64,000 bases of DNA from JBCCSZ01 sp039821145 (GTDB lineage: Bacteria; Bacteroidota; Bacteroidia; Chitinophagales; Saprospiraceae): NCBI GenBank assembly GCA_039821145.1, contig JBCBOS010000033.1, positions 1 through 64,000 of the forward strand. The letters run 5' to 3'. Numbering within the stretch: position 1 is the stretch's first letter; every line of letters starts with the position of its first letter. Shown piece by piece: positions 40,806 to 50,660 of this stretch. The notes under the pieces are model-generated. The model made no database searches. It saw only the letters and a list, made by a program, of their open reading frames with translations, and had not been told where the DNA came from. The position numbers and the translations under genes were made by a program.

Positions 40806-43800
40806 ATGCGAATCAAATTATTTCAGTTGCTTTGTCTGTTTTGTTGTCTGTGTCTATTGGGAGCTTGCAATGACAAGGAGCCTACTCGCATACTGGTGTT
40901 TTCCAAGACCTCTGGCTTCCGCCATGCCTGCATCAACGATGGCAAAACGGCCTTGGTGGCATTGGGAGAGAAAAATGGCATTGCAGTCGATACCACCGAC
41001 GATGCAACCGCCTTCGTAGAAGACAATCTGAAAAGATATTCAGCCGTCGTATTCCTCAACACCACAGGAGATGTACTCGATGCCTACCAGCAGGCGGACT
41101 TCGAACGCTTCATCCAAGCCGGTGGTGGTTTCGTGGGGATTCATTCGGCCACCGATACAGAATACGACTGGCCTTGGTACAACCAATTGGTGGGGGGCTA
41201 CTTCAATGGTCATCCCAAAGTCCAAGCTGCCCGTCTCGTGGTGGAAGACCGGACGCACCCTTCTACAGAGATGCTAGAGGAAGAATGGATGCGGACAGAT
41301 GAATGGTACAATTTCAAATCCCTCAACTCAGATGTGACGGTCTTGATTCGCATCGACGAAAAGTCGTACGAAGGAGGAGGCATGGGTGAAGATCACCCCA
41401 TGGCTTGGTACCACGAGTACGATGGTGGTCGGTCGTTTTACACTGGTTTGGGCCACACCAAAGAGAGTTTTTCAGAGGACTTGTTTTTGCAACACCTGGA
41501 AGGAGGCATTCGCTATGCCATTGGACAAAAGCCGCTCGATTATCGCTTGGCCACAACCCATCGGGTGCCACCAGAAAATCGCTTTGTTCGCAAGGTGCTT
41601 TGGCGCAATCTTCGGGAGCCCATGGAATTGGATGTCTTTGAGGATGGCAAGGTCATCGTGGTGGAGCGTGGCGGACGGGTATTGCTTTGGGATACAGAGA
41701 TGAAAATCCTGGACTCCATTGCCGGGATTCCAGTACACACCAAGTATGAAGACGGTTTGCTAGGGGTCGCCATCGATCCCAATTATGCCACCAACAAATG
41801 GGTATATTTTTGTTACTCGCCTGTTGGAGACATTCCCAAACAACACATTTCTCGCTTTGTGCTCGACAATGGGAAGTTGGATGTCAGCAGCGAAAAAGTC
41901 TTGCTCGAAGTTCCCGTGCAACGAGATGAATGCTGCCACTCTGGGGGATCACTGGAATTTGGTCCCGACGGAAATCTCTTCATCACCATTGGAGACAACA
42001 CCAATCCTTTTGCCTCGGATGGGTTTTCGCCCAGTGACGAGCGGCCTGGTCGCGAGCCATGGGATGCCCAGCGGACTTCTGCCAATACCAATGATTTGCG
42101 CGGAAAGATTCTGCGGATCCGTCCCGAAGCCGATGGTACCTACAGCATTCCCGAAGGCAACCTCTTCCCACCGGGCACCCCCAATACTCGTCCGGAAATC
42201 TATGTCATGGGTTGCCGCAATCCCTTCCGGCACGCCATCGACCACCAGACAGGTTACTTGTACTGGGGCGATGTGGGACCAGATGCAGGGAAAAACAAGG
42301 ACGAGCGCGGACCCAAGGGAATCGACGAGGTCAATCAGGCCCGGGCAGCGGGCAACTGGGGCTGGCCCTACAGCAGGGGAAACAACCAGCGCTACCACGA
42401 TTACAACTTTGCCCAGAAAGTATCCGGTCCTCTGTTTGACCCACAGCAACCCATCAACGAATCGCCCAACAATACTGGTAAACGAGTGTTGCCTCCTGCC
42501 CAACAATCCATGATTTGGTACTCTTACGATGAGTCCAAGGAGTTTCCCTGGACAGGTGTCGGAGGGAAAAACCCCATGGCGGGCCCCATTTACCACAGCA
42601 ACCAATACAAGCAAGGCGCCAAGAGCTTTCCTCCCTATTTCGATGGCAAACTCTTGATCTACGAATGGATGCGCAACTGGATTTACGTGGTCAAAATGGA
42701 TGAGAAAGGACAAATGCTTCGCGTTGATCCCTTCATGCCAAACGAGTCGTTTTCTCGCCCGATGGACATGGTCTTTGGGCCGGATGGGTCTTTGTATGTC
42801 CTGGAATATGGCAAAAAATGGTTTGCCGCCAACCTGGATGCCCGCCTGTCTCGCATTGAATTTGTACGAGGCAATCGCCAGCCAGTCCCCAAGATCGAGG
42901 TGGATCAATCGGTGGGATCAGCGCCCATGGTCGTTCAGTGCTCAGCGGCGGGGTCGTATGATTTTGACGAGGGAGACGAACTCCGTTTCATCTGGAAAGT
43001 CAATGGCAAGGAGGTCAGTCGGGAAGAATCGCCCAGCATTACCTTTGATGAGGTGGGCATTTTCCAATTGGAGTTGAAAGCCGTGGACAAGGAGGGGCGC
43101 TCTGCAACGGCCAGCCAGGAAATCCAAGTGGGCAACGCCGCCCCCGAGATCGCCATTGAACTGGCTGGAGGCAATCGAAGCTTTTTTCCGGCTTCCGCCC
43201 AGCAATTGGCCTACAAAGTCGCTGTGAAGGATGCCGAAGATGGAAGCACCCAGGAGGGCAAGATCGCTGCTGAGGCAGTACGCGTCACTTTGGACTACAT
43301 GGAAATGGGCTTCGACATGACCACCATTGCACAGGGCCACCAATCGCCCGGAGGAAATGGCAATTTGGCCAAAGGGAAAAAACTCATCGCTGGTTCGGAC
43401 TGCAAAACCTGCCACGCGGCTGCCCAAGAAGTCAATGGCCCAAGCTATCAAGACATTGCCAAGCGATACAACGAAAGTGAAAGCCTCGTCAGCACCCTGG
43501 CCCAGAAAATCATCGCTGGTGGATCGGGCACTTGGGGAGAACGGGCCATGTCTGCCCACCCGCAAATCTCCGAAGCTGATGCCAAGGAAATGGTGCGCTA
43601 CATCCTGTCGCTGGATGCCACCAGCACGGCGGCCGCCCTGCCATTGAACGGAAGCATTCCCATCGATGCATCGGCGGCGAAAAGAGGCAGTTATGTTCTC
43701 ATGGTATCTTATACCGATAAAGGCAATGGCGAGATACAGCCCATCACGTCCCGCCAGACCATTCGCCTTCGCTCTCCCAAAGTAGAGGCCGAAGATTTCA

Positions 43801-44189
43801 ACGAATCCAGTTTTGAGGCCCAGCGCGTCAAAAGCGGTGGCGATCGCTCCTATGATGGGGTGGCTCGCATCCGGCACGAGGGTTTTCTGCAATTCAACGA
43901 CATTGACTTGCACGGGGTGCAAAAGATTCGGGTCAAAGGCAATACCAGAAACAACCGCGATGTCACGGGGAAATTCGAAATTTGGCTGGATGGATTGGAT
44001 GGGACCAAATTGGGAGAGGTCGTCTTCAAGCCTTCTCCACAACCCAACAGCGATGTAGAACTCAGCATCCCGATCGAAGCATCGAGTGGTCTACACGATT
44101 TGTTATTGGTGATGAAAAACGATTCAGAACACAACCGCAGCTTGATGGAAATCGATTGGTTGTATTTTGATTTGGCGCCTACGCTTTGA
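40806..44189 (+). CDS. ThuA / PQQ-type sugar dehydrogenase / PKD / cytochrome c / CBM6-like lipoprotein
   Basis: 1127-aa multidomain lipoprotein (lipobox LGAC, C21). Domains in order: ThuA-like (about 27-240: LVFSKTSGFRHACI, GGGFVGIHSATDTEYDWPWY); six-bladed soluble glucose/sorbosone dehydrogenase (about 255-690: DGLLGVAIDP, HSGGSLEFGPDGNLFITIGDN, RGKILRI, RNPFRHA, GWPY); a PKD-type domain (about 693-778); a class I cytochrome c with CKTCH (866-870) and Met915; a CBM6-like beta-sandwich (about 990-1125, VEAEDFNES). Inferred role: surface or periplasmic oxidation of a sugar with electron transfer to the attached haem. This architecture recurs in Bacteroidota and Planctomycetes. The stop is 9 nt from a convergent gene. 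Confidence 0.88.
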   Translation: MRIKLFQLLCLFCCLCLLGACNDKEPTRILVFSKTSGFRHACINDGKTALVALGEKNGIAVDTTDDATAFVEDNLKRYSAVVFLNTTGDVLDAYQQADFERFIQAGGGFVGIHSATDTEYDWPWYNQLVGGYFNGHPKVQAARLVVEDRTHPSTEMLEEEWMRTDEWYNFKSLNSDVTVLIRIDEKSYEGGGMGEDHPMAWYHEYDGGRSFYTGLGHTKESFSEDLFLQHLEGGIRYAIGQKPLDYRLATTHRVPPENRFVRKVLWRNLREPMELDVFEDGKVIVVERGGRVLLWDTEMKILDSIAGIPVHTKYEDGLLGVAIDPNYATNKWVYFCYSPVGDIPKQHISRFVLDNGKLDVSSEKVLLEVPVQRDECCHSGGSLEFGPDGNLFITIGDNTNPFASDGFSPSDERPGREPWDAQRTSANTNDLRGKILRIRPEADGTYSIPEGNLFPPGTPNTRPEIYVMGCRNPFRHAIDHQTGYLYWGDVGPDAGKNKDERGPKGIDEVNQARAAGNWGWPYSRGNNQRYHDYNFAQKVSGPLFDPQQPINESPNNTGKRVLPPAQQSMIWYSYDESKEFPWTGVGGKNPMAGPIYHSNQYKQGAKSFPPYFDGKLLIYEWMRNWIYVVKMDEKGQMLRVDPFMPNESFSRPMDMVFGPDGSLYVLEYGKKWFAANLDARLSRIEFVRGNRQPVPKIEVDQSVGSAPMVVQCSAAGSYDFDEGDELRFIWKVNGKEVSREESPSITFDEVGIFQLELKAVDKEGRSATASQEIQVGNAAPEIAIELAGGNRSFFPASAQQLAYKVAVKDAEDGSTQEGKIAAEAVRVTLDYMEMGFDMTTIAQGHQSPGGNGNLAKGKKLIAGSDCKTCHAAAQEVNGPSYQDIAKRYNESESLVSTLAQKIIAGGSGTWGERAMSAHPQISEADAKEMVRYILSLDATSTAAALPLNGSIPIDASAAKRGSYVLMVSYTDKGNGEIQPITSRQTIRLRSPKVEAEDFNESSFEAQRVKSGGDRSYDGVARIRHEGFLQFNDIDLHGVQKIRVKGNTRNNRDVTGKFEIWLDGLDGTKLGEVVFKPSPQPNSDVELSIPIEASSGLHDLLLVMKNDSEHNRSLMEIDWLYFDLAPTL

Positions 44190-44198
44190 TGGTGAAAG

Positions 44199-44723
44199 TT
44201 ACTGCTTGCCGCTTTGCTCCTTGAGAGAAGCGATGATCTTCTTCTCCTTTTCGATGGACAGGCAGTGCATTTCGTTGCCTCCCTCGCAGGAGTTTTCGAG
44301 GGCAAGCAGTAATTTTTCCCGCAGCATCAGGTCGTGACCGTCATAGCTCAGGGCATTGCGCAGCTTGAATACTGCTTCGAAGTACTTTTCTTCTTCCAAG
44401 ACCGTCAGCGCCTCCTGGCGGGCCTCCTCAAATGCCAGGGCATTTTTGCGTCCGATCTCAATCTCTCTGCGTTCCCGTTCGACGTCCTTGCGGTTTTGCT
44501 CAGCCGTTTGCGCCCGCACCTTGGCAATGGCATCGCGCTGTACGAAGTACGTTCCCAAGGCAGCAAATAGCACAAAGAGGATGACCCATTTGACCGCCTT
44601 TTTGAGCAGGGGATTGGGTTCAAATTCCTCCGAGTATTTGTCTACTTCTTGGCTGGGGATCGGTTCGGGTGCTTCGCCTTGGTTGAGGCTGAATGATCGT
44701 CGACTTGGTCTTCTAGTTGCCAT
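44199..44723 (-). CDS. Single-pass membrane protein with coiled coil
   Basis: 174 aa. N-terminal 40 residues are polar and Arg/Pro-rich, one transmembrane helix lies at about 43-62 (KKAVKWVILFVLFAALGTYFV), then a charged coiled coil (about 66-115, RKDVERERREIEIGRKNALAFEEARQ in two pieces) and a short helical repeat resembling one TPR. No family recognised. Orientation is probably N-in with the coiled coil outside the cytoplasm. It is preceded by the bglX terminator and is likely its own transcript. Confidence 0.6.
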   Translation of the reverse strand: MATRRPSRRSFSLNQGEAPEPIPSQEVDKYSEEFEPNPLLKKAVKWVILFVLFAALGTYFVQRDAIAKVRAQTAEQNRKDVERERREIEIGRKNALAFEEARQEALTVLEEEKYFEAVFKLRNALSYDGHDLMLREKLLLALENSCEGGNEMHCLSIEKEKKIIASLKEQSGKQ

Positions 44724-44754
44724 ATCTTCACCGTGTTTGGTCAGTCGAAAAATG

Positions 44755-44803
44755 ATCCAATCAATTCCAAATGGTCCCTTTCGATGGGAGGAATTGATTG
44801 GAT
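44755..44803 (-). terminator. Rho-independent terminator of bglX-like gene
   Basis: 14-bp perfect stem (44755-44768 / 44790-44803) with an inner TCCC/GGGA helix in the loop. On the minus strand it is followed by CATTTTTC. It lies about 80 nt after the GH3 gene. Confidence 0.72.
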
Positions 44804-44880
44804 TCTTCGATCAAAGATACGCACTTGAGTAGGAAGCCTGCAAGATTATCTGCCCAATCTGTCTCAAAAAGCCTCTTCTG

Positions 44881-47184
44881 CTACTTCTTATCGAGCACCA
44901 GATCAAAGGTGGCAGCTTGTAAATCGCGGGCGTTGGGGCCGACAAAGACAGTGAACTTTCCTGGCTCTGCTTCCCAGCGTTCATTGGCTGTGTAAAAGCG
45001 CAAGTCCTCACTGCTGATCTGGAAGGAAACGGTCTGTGACTCGCCTTCCTTCAGTTGGATCTGCTGGAATGCCTTGAGTTCCTTCATCGGACGAGTCAGG
45101 CTTCCGACCATGTCCCGGATGTATAGCTGGACCACTTCCTTGCCCTCTCGCGAGCCCGTGTTGGTGAGCTTGACGGAGACCTGCAGTTTGTCATCCATCC
45201 CAATGCTTGTACTGCTCAATTGGGGCGCACCATATTCAAAGCTGGTGTAAGTCAGCCCATGACCAAAGGGATAGAGTGGATCATTGGATTCGTCTGTGTA
45301 ATGAGACCAAAAGACCATGTCTGATGGACCGGGGCGACCTGTGTTTTTGTGGTTGTAATAAATGGGAACCTGGCCAACAGATCGCGGAAAGCTGAGCGGA
45401 AGCCGTCCGGATGGGTTGTAATCGCCGAACAGGACATCTGCCAGGGCGTGGCCCGCCTGCGATCCCAAGTGCCAGCCTTCGACAATGGTGGGGATGTTGG
45501 CATCGGCCCAACGGATGTCGAGGGGGCGGCCATTCATCAAAATCAGGACCACATTTTTGTTGGCCTTGTACACTGCTTTGAGCAAGTCGAGTTGGACCCC
45601 TGCCAGGCTGATGTCGGTTTGGCTCCGGCCCTCCCCGGATTGGAAGGCATCTTCACCCAGGGCCATGACGACCAGCTCAGAGCGCTTGGCAGCTGCAATG
45701 GCCTCTCCAAATCCAGAGCGATCTGTTTCATTGATGGTCAGCTCGCGGATGAAGCTGCGCTCTCCTGTTGTGAGGTCTGCTCCTTTGGCATAGCGGATTT
45801 TGTTGGCGGGAATGACCTTTTGGATGCCTTCGAGCAAGGAAACCGCACTGTTGGCAGTTGCTTGGGCGCGCCAGCTCCCCAGTGGGGTATCTTTGTCGGC
45901 AGCCAGGGGGCCGATGACCGCTACGGAGCCGAGGTCTTTTTTCAATGGCAACAACCCACCTTCGTTTTTCAGCAATACGATGGATTTGCGGGCCATGTCG
46001 CGGGATGCTTCCAGGTTTTCGGTGCTGTAGATGTCCGTTTTTTCTCGGTTTTCATCACAGTATTTGTAGGGATCATCGAAGAGTCCCAAGCGGAATTTGA
46101 GGCGGAGAATCCGGCGGGCTGCTTCGTCGACCAATTTTTCATCGACTTTCCCTTCTGTGACCAAGTCCTTGAGGTATCTGTTGTAGGCCCGGGCCTCCAT
46201 GTCCATGTCGCAGCCTGCTTTGATGGCAATTTCGGCGGCATGAGAAGTATCGACAGCCACTGCGTGATCGACCAGTTCGAAGATGGTTCCCCAGTCGGAG
46301 ACCACAAAACCATCGAATCCCCACTTGGTTTTCAGGATGTCTGTTTGCAAGAATTTGCTTGCCGTGGCGGGAACACCACCCACTTCATTGAAGGCATTCA
46401 TCATGGTGGCCACCCCTGCATCGGCGCAGGCCTTGAAGGGGGGGAGAACGGTATTGAACAAGGTGTGATTGCTGATGTCAACAGTGTTGTAGTCCCGGCC
46501 GCCCTCTGCAAAGCCATAGGCTGCCAGGTGCTTGGCGCAGGCGGCAACGGTATTGGTGGCGCTGAGGTCAGAGCCTTGGAAGCCACGGACGCGGGCAGCT
46601 GCGATTTTGGAACCCAGGAAGGGATCTTCGCCTGCTCCTTCCATGACACGTCCCCAACGAGCGTCGCGCGAAATGTCGACCATGGGGGCAAAGGTCCAGT
46701 GCAATCCGGCAGCGGAGGCCTCTTTGGCGGCGATGGCAGCTGAGCGTTCGATGGCCGTAATGTCCCAACTAGCGGCTTCTGCCAAGGGGAGTGGGAACAT
46801 GGTTTTGTAGCCGTGGATCACATCGTAGGCAAAGATCATGGGGATGCCCAAGCGGCTGTTTTCGACGGCCAGTTGTTGCATCTTGCGCGTTCCCTCTACT
46901 GACAATACGTTGAGCATGGAGCCAACATCGCCATTTTTGATCTGGTCGTACTTGCGCTTGTTGCCACCTTCGGGCACAGGGCCAGTGACATCCCAGGAGC
47001 CATTGTATTGGGTGAGTTGTCCAATTTTTTCCTGCAGGGTCATCAGTGCCATCAGAGAATCGACTCTGGCTTCGATTCGGGCGTCTTTGGGACTGAGGGA
47101 GGAGTTGGACGCTGGTTGGCAAGCAACCATCAATACTGCCAAACCAATGGCCAGGTAAAAGGGGGCAAAGAATTTTTGAGTCAT
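44881..47184 (-). CDS. bglX: GH3 beta-glucosidase, BglX-like lipoprotein
   Basis: 767-aa glycosidase. Signal with lipobox MVAC (C22). The GH3 N domain has the nucleophile D297 in GFVVSDWG, plus KHLAAYGFAEGGRDYNTVDIS. The C domain has SIVLLKNEGGLLPL, ALGEDAFQSGEG and PLYPFGHGLTYT, and the protein ends in a fibronectin-III-like domain (about 670-765). It is close to periplasmic BglX in order and length. It probably hydrolyses beta-linked glucose oligosaccharides outside the cytoplasm. Divergent from trehalase. Confidence 0.95.
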   Translation of the reverse strand: MTQKFFAPFYLAIGLAVLMVACQPASNSSLSPKDARIEARVDSLMALMTLQEKIGQLTQYNGSWDVTGPVPEGGNKRKYDQIKNGDVGSMLNVLSVEGTRKMQQLAVENSRLGIPMIFAYDVIHGYKTMFPLPLAEAASWDITAIERSAAIAAKEASAAGLHWTFAPMVDISRDARWGRVMEGAGEDPFLGSKIAAARVRGFQGSDLSATNTVAACAKHLAAYGFAEGGRDYNTVDISNHTLFNTVLPPFKACADAGVATMMNAFNEVGGVPATASKFLQTDILKTKWGFDGFVVSDWGTIFELVDHAVAVDTSHAAEIAIKAGCDMDMEARAYNRYLKDLVTEGKVDEKLVDEAARRILRLKFRLGLFDDPYKYCDENREKTDIYSTENLEASRDMARKSIVLLKNEGGLLPLKKDLGSVAVIGPLAADKDTPLGSWRAQATANSAVSLLEGIQKVIPANKIRYAKGADLTTGERSFIRELTINETDRSGFGEAIAAAKRSELVVMALGEDAFQSGEGRSQTDISLAGVQLDLLKAVYKANKNVVLILMNGRPLDIRWADANIPTIVEGWHLGSQAGHALADVLFGDYNPSGRLPLSFPRSVGQVPIYYNHKNTGRPGPSDMVFWSHYTDESNDPLYPFGHGLTYTSFEYGAPQLSSTSIGMDDKLQVSVKLTNTGSREGKEVVQLYIRDMVGSLTRPMKELKAFQQIQLKEGESQTVSFQISSEDLRFYTANERWEAEPGKFTVFVGPNARDLQAATFDLVLDKK

Positions 47185-47489
47185 GGATTCGCTCGTTTTT
47201 TATTCGCAAAGTCGACAGACACAGAAGTGCTGTTTCGGGTCACTGTCATCAGTGAAGATGAGGGAATGAGAATTTGTCGGCCTGAATATAGAGAATTCGT
47301 TGGAGCTACTCTATCCGAAGGCAAATTATTGGTCAACAAATGCCATATTATACCAAGCTTCTTCATCTTTGTATCAGAGTACTGTGAAGTCCATTGTTTG
47401 CAGTATCTTTGGAAGGAGAAAAAGCCTGGAGAGTTGGCCACTTTTGAGTCAACGGACCAAATCCCAGGAGGCTTTGATTGATCTACCCA
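47185..47489. other. Divergent region bglX / trehalase
   Basis: 305 bp holding promoters for both genes. TATCTTTG at 47404-47411 (plus) fits the -7 consensus for trehalase and lies 78 nt before its start; a -33 element is not obvious. No ORF is supported; long antisense frames from both neighbours run through it. Confidence 0.45.
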
Positions 47490-49127
47490 ATGAAAATACA
47501 GCACATGAATTTGATTCGATTCGCATGCATCAGTTCCATCTTGCTCTTGTCGGCCTGTCGCCAGGCACCCACCTTGCCGGAAGCAAAGGCCCCGGCTTCT
47601 ACCCCTGTTGATCCGGAGGCGGCCTATGGAGAGTTGTTTCGCGCCGTCCAATTGGCTGCTGTTTTTCCCGATTCCAAAACCTTTACAGATTGTACTGCTA
47701 AGTCTGCAGCCAAGGACATCCGAGAGGCCTATCAGAAGGAAAAGGACTTGCCGGGATTTGATCTGACCGCTTTTGTCCTGAAGCATTTTGACAAACCTCG
47801 TCAGTATGCCTCTGGCTTTCAAAGCGACAGCAAGCGCACAGTCGATGAGCACATCAATGCCCTGTGGCCTGTCTTGACCCGGCAGGCTGATTCGTCCCTC
47901 AACGGCAGTACACTTTTGCCTTTGCCAAAGTCCTACATCGTACCGGGTGGCCGATTTGGAGAGATTTATTATTGGGACAGTTACTTTACCATCTTGGGCT
48001 TGCAGGCGGCAGGGAAAATGGGCATGGTCCGCAACATGGCTGACAATTTTGCCTACCTCATCGATACCGTTGGCTTTGTGCCCAATGGCAATCGCACCTA
48101 TTTTCTGGGGCGTTCTCAGCCTCCTTTCTTTTCTTTGATTGTGCGGGTGTTGGCGGAGGTGGAAGGCGAAAAGGCCTTGCTGGACTACCTTCCCCAACTG
48201 CAAAAAGAATACAATTTTTGGATGAATGGGCGAGAAAGTCAACTGTCTGACGGGACCCAAAGCTTTCGCCGGGTCGTGCGCATCAATGAGTCCTTGGTAA
48301 TGAATCGCTATTGGGACGATCGGCCAGCTCCTCGACCAGAGTCGTATAAGGAGGATGTGGAGTTGGTGGAAGGCATCAGCGACCGACCAGCAGAGCGGGT
48401 GTATCGCGACCTCCGGGCCGCTTGTGAATCGGGTTGGGATTTCAGCAGCCGGTGGTTCAAAGATGCCCAGTATTTGGCCTCCATTCATACGACGGACATT
48501 CTTCCCGTTGACCAGAATGCCTTGCTGTATCACCTGGAAGGCTGTCTGGCCGATGCCTACCGCGCCAAGGGAGACAGCAGCGTGGCCCAGCAGTTTGACG
48601 AGGCTGCCAGGAAGCGAAAGGAGGGGGTAGCACAGTATTGCTGGGATGAAAAGGCAGGCTTTTTTGTCGACTACGACTTTGTGCAGCAACAACCCACGGG
48701 CGTTCATTCCTTGGCAGGGGTGTTTCCTTTGTTTTTCAAAATGGCCACTGCAGAGCAAGCAGAGCGGGTGGCCGAAAAAATCGAAAAGAACTTTCTCAAG
48801 GCTGGTGGAGTTGTCACCACGCTCAACAATACAGGCCAACAATGGGATGCCCCCAACGGCTGGGCTCCTCTGCAATGGATCACCATCCAAGGGCTGCGCA
48901 ACTACGGCCATGATGAATTGGCCAACAGCATTCGCCAGCGTTGGATCGACCTCAACAACAAAGTGTATAAGAATACGGGCAAGATGGTGGAAAAGTACAA
49001 TGTGGAAGACATGGGCCTGGAAGCAGGCGGAGGAGAATATCCGGTGCAGGATGGCTTTGGCTGGACCAATGGCGTATTGCTCAAGTTGCTGATGGACGAG
49101 CCGACGGCCACCAGTGATCAGCAGTAA
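47490..49127 (+). CDS. treA: Trehalase (GH37), lipoprotein
   Basis: 545 aa; hydrolyses trehalose to two glucoses. Signal with lipobox LSAC (C23). GH37 signatures: PGGRFGEIYYWDSYF (152-166) and QWDAPNGWAPLQW (about 450); also RSQPPFF (208-214), ESGWDFSSRW (313-322) with predicted catalytic Asp317, and YPVQDGFGWTNG near the end. ATGs at 47490 and 47505 are both possible; the lipoprotein signal argues against the TTG at 47478. Its stop overlaps the frame of the epimerase gene, which probably begins 46 nt later. Confidence 0.95.
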   Translation: MKIQHMNLIRFACISSILLLSACRQAPTLPEAKAPASTPVDPEAAYGELFRAVQLAAVFPDSKTFTDCTAKSAAKDIREAYQKEKDLPGFDLTAFVLKHFDKPRQYASGFQSDSKRTVDEHINALWPVLTRQADSSLNGSTLLPLPKSYIVPGGRFGEIYYWDSYFTILGLQAAGKMGMVRNMADNFAYLIDTVGFVPNGNRTYFLGRSQPPFFSLIVRVLAEVEGEKALLDYLPQLQKEYNFWMNGRESQLSDGTQSFRRVVRINESLVMNRYWDDRPAPRPESYKEDVELVEGISDRPAERVYRDLRAACESGWDFSSRWFKDAQYLASIHTTDILPVDQNALLYHLEGCLADAYRAKGDSSVAQQFDEAARKRKEGVAQYCWDEKAGFFVDYDFVQQQPTGVHSLAGVFPLFFKMATAEQAERVAEKIEKNFLKAGGVVTTLNNTGQQWDAPNGWAPLQWITIQGLRNYGHDELANSIRQRWIDLNNKVYKNTGKMVEKYNVEDMGLEAGGGEYPVQDGFGWTNGVLLKLLMDEPTATSDQQ

Positions 49128-49173
49128 ATGCAGCTTTGAAACTTCATCCACCGCACAACTTCATTTTTTGCAC

Positions 49174-50118
49174 ATGTACGAAAAAACAGTAGAGCGATTT
49201 GGCTTTTACGACAAATACACTTTCTTCGATCGCGACTGGGGCCAGTCGATGAGCATTGTACCAGCCTGTGGTGGCTGCCTGGTCGAATTGATCTTGAAAG
49301 GCCAATCCATCCTGGATGCCTACACCAGTCCCGAAGAAATGGACACCCACAAAAAGTCCAAATCGGAATGGTTGGTGCCTTTTCCCAATCGCCTGATGCA
49401 AGGGCAGTATACTTTTGAGGGCGTGTCCTACCAATTTCCCAAGATCAAGCGCCACATGGGACATGCCATACACGGATTTGTCATCGGCGAGCCAATGGTG
49501 TTGCACTCGGTACAGGTGGAGCCGAATCAAGTCAGGGCCATTTGTCGGTACGATTACGATGGGTTGCGGCCGTATTACCCTTTTCCTTTCCGACTCGACA
49601 TCTGTTACCAGCTGCACAGCCAGGAAGGCCTGACCATCGAATTGTCACTGACCAATCGAGGCACAAGCTCCTTGCCCATCGGTCTGGGCTGGCATCCCTA
49701 TTTTACCCTGGGGCCACTGGCCGACGAGTGGACCTTGCAACTGCCAGACTGTCGCAAGGTATTGGTCAATGAACTGATGATTCCAAGTGGGGAAACCCAA
49801 GCCTATGACCATTTCCGGACGGCCTCTCAGATCGGTGCCCGCTCGTTGGACAATTGTTTCGTTTTGACCAATCAGCAAGAAGGGGAGGCAGAGATTCACC
49901 TGAGTGACGGCCGTCGCAACTTGCAGTACTGGCAGGAGACAGGGCCTGGAAAATTCAACTACTTCCAGCTTTTCGTTCCTCCTACCAGACATTCCATTGC
50001 CATTGAACCGATGAGTTGCAATGTGGATGCATTCAACAACCGCCAAGGCCTGGTGGTCCTATCGCCGGACGAACAAATGGCAGGGAAGTTTGGGCTGAGG
50101 ATGACACAAGTGAGATAG
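49174..50118 (+). CDS. Aldose 1-epimerase family protein
   Basis: 314-aa GalM-like mutarotase without a signal peptide. Motifs: PFPNRLMQGQYTFEG (about 69-83), HAIHGFVIG with the catalytic His region, GLGWHPYF (about 190-197) containing the second His, and a C-terminal IAIEPMSCNVDAFN with the catalytic Glu. Interconverts alpha and beta anomers of free aldoses such as the glucose released by trehalase and BglX. The ATG at 49174, 46 nt after trehalase, is chosen over 49114 inside it. Probably one operon with trehalase. Confidence 0.88.
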   Translation: MYEKTVERFGFYDKYTFFDRDWGQSMSIVPACGGCLVELILKGQSILDAYTSPEEMDTHKKSKSEWLVPFPNRLMQGQYTFEGVSYQFPKIKRHMGHAIHGFVIGEPMVLHSVQVEPNQVRAICRYDYDGLRPYYPFPFRLDICYQLHSQEGLTIELSLTNRGTSSLPIGLGWHPYFTLGPLADEWTLQLPDCRKVLVNELMIPSGETQAYDHFRTASQIGARSLDNCFVLTNQQEGEAEIHLSDGRRNLQYWQETGPGKFNYFQLFVPPTRHSIAIEPMSCNVDAFNNRQGLVVLSPDEQMAGKFGLRMTQVR

Positions 50119-50180
50119 CAATTTTTTGCCCGTCGGCAGCAGCTTTTTTGCCTATCTTTTGGCAAACAAAAATCGATCAG

Positions 50181-50660
50181 ATGAAAATCCATATTTTTTG
50201 CCTCGCTTTTTTCTTGTTTGTCATACCTGCTACCAGTTACGGTCAAATTGATAGTGACTCCTCGGAAAAGGAAGCCGTCATAGCGGTCATTGATCAATTG
50301 TTTCTCGGGATGCTCAAGGGAGACAGTTCGATGGTACGAGCCACTTTTGATCCCAACATGCGCTTGATGACCGTCTTCGAAGACAAAGATGGCAAGCCAA
50401 CAATCAAAATGGGAAATGCAGAGGAATTCATCGCAGCAGTGGGTTCTCCCCATGCGCCGGAATGGCGGGAGAAAATCTGGTCGTATGACGTACAAATAGA
50501 TGGTCGGCTGGCAACTGCTTGGACAGAATACACCTTTTTCTTAGGGACTCAGTTGCTGCATTGCGGTGTCAATGCCTTTCAATTCTTTGAATCGGCTGAC
50601 GGTTGGAAAATCATTCAAATCACAGATACACGTCGCAAGGAAGGCTGTCGGGCGGAATGA
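50181..50660 (+). CDS. Secreted NTF2-like protein
   Basis: 159 aa. Signal peptide about 1-22 (ending SYGQ). The mature part has the cone-shaped NTF2/SnoaL-like pattern also called putative lumazine-binding: EKEAVIAVIDQLFLGMLKGD, then WREKIWSYDVQIDGRLATAWTEY in two parts and NAFQFFESADGWKIIQITDTRR at the C-terminus. No catalytic residues can be assigned. The frame is open from 50016, but the ATG at 50181 starts the signal peptide. Convergent with the rhodanese gene with no spacer. Confidence 0.75.
   Translation: MKIHIFCLAFFLFVIPATSYGQIDSDSSEKEAVIAVIDQLFLGMLKGDSSMVRATFDPNMRLMTVFEDKDGKPTIKMGNAEEFIAAVGSPHAPEWREKIWSYDVQIDGRLATAWTEYTFFLGTQLLHCGVNAFQFFESADGWKIIQITDTRRKEGCRAE

Noticed and set aside
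47181..49151. 656-codon open frame on the minus strand opposite trehalase
   Set aside because: It is antisense to a clear GH37 enzyme with all signatures, has no recognisable domain and uses codons that mirror the sense gene.
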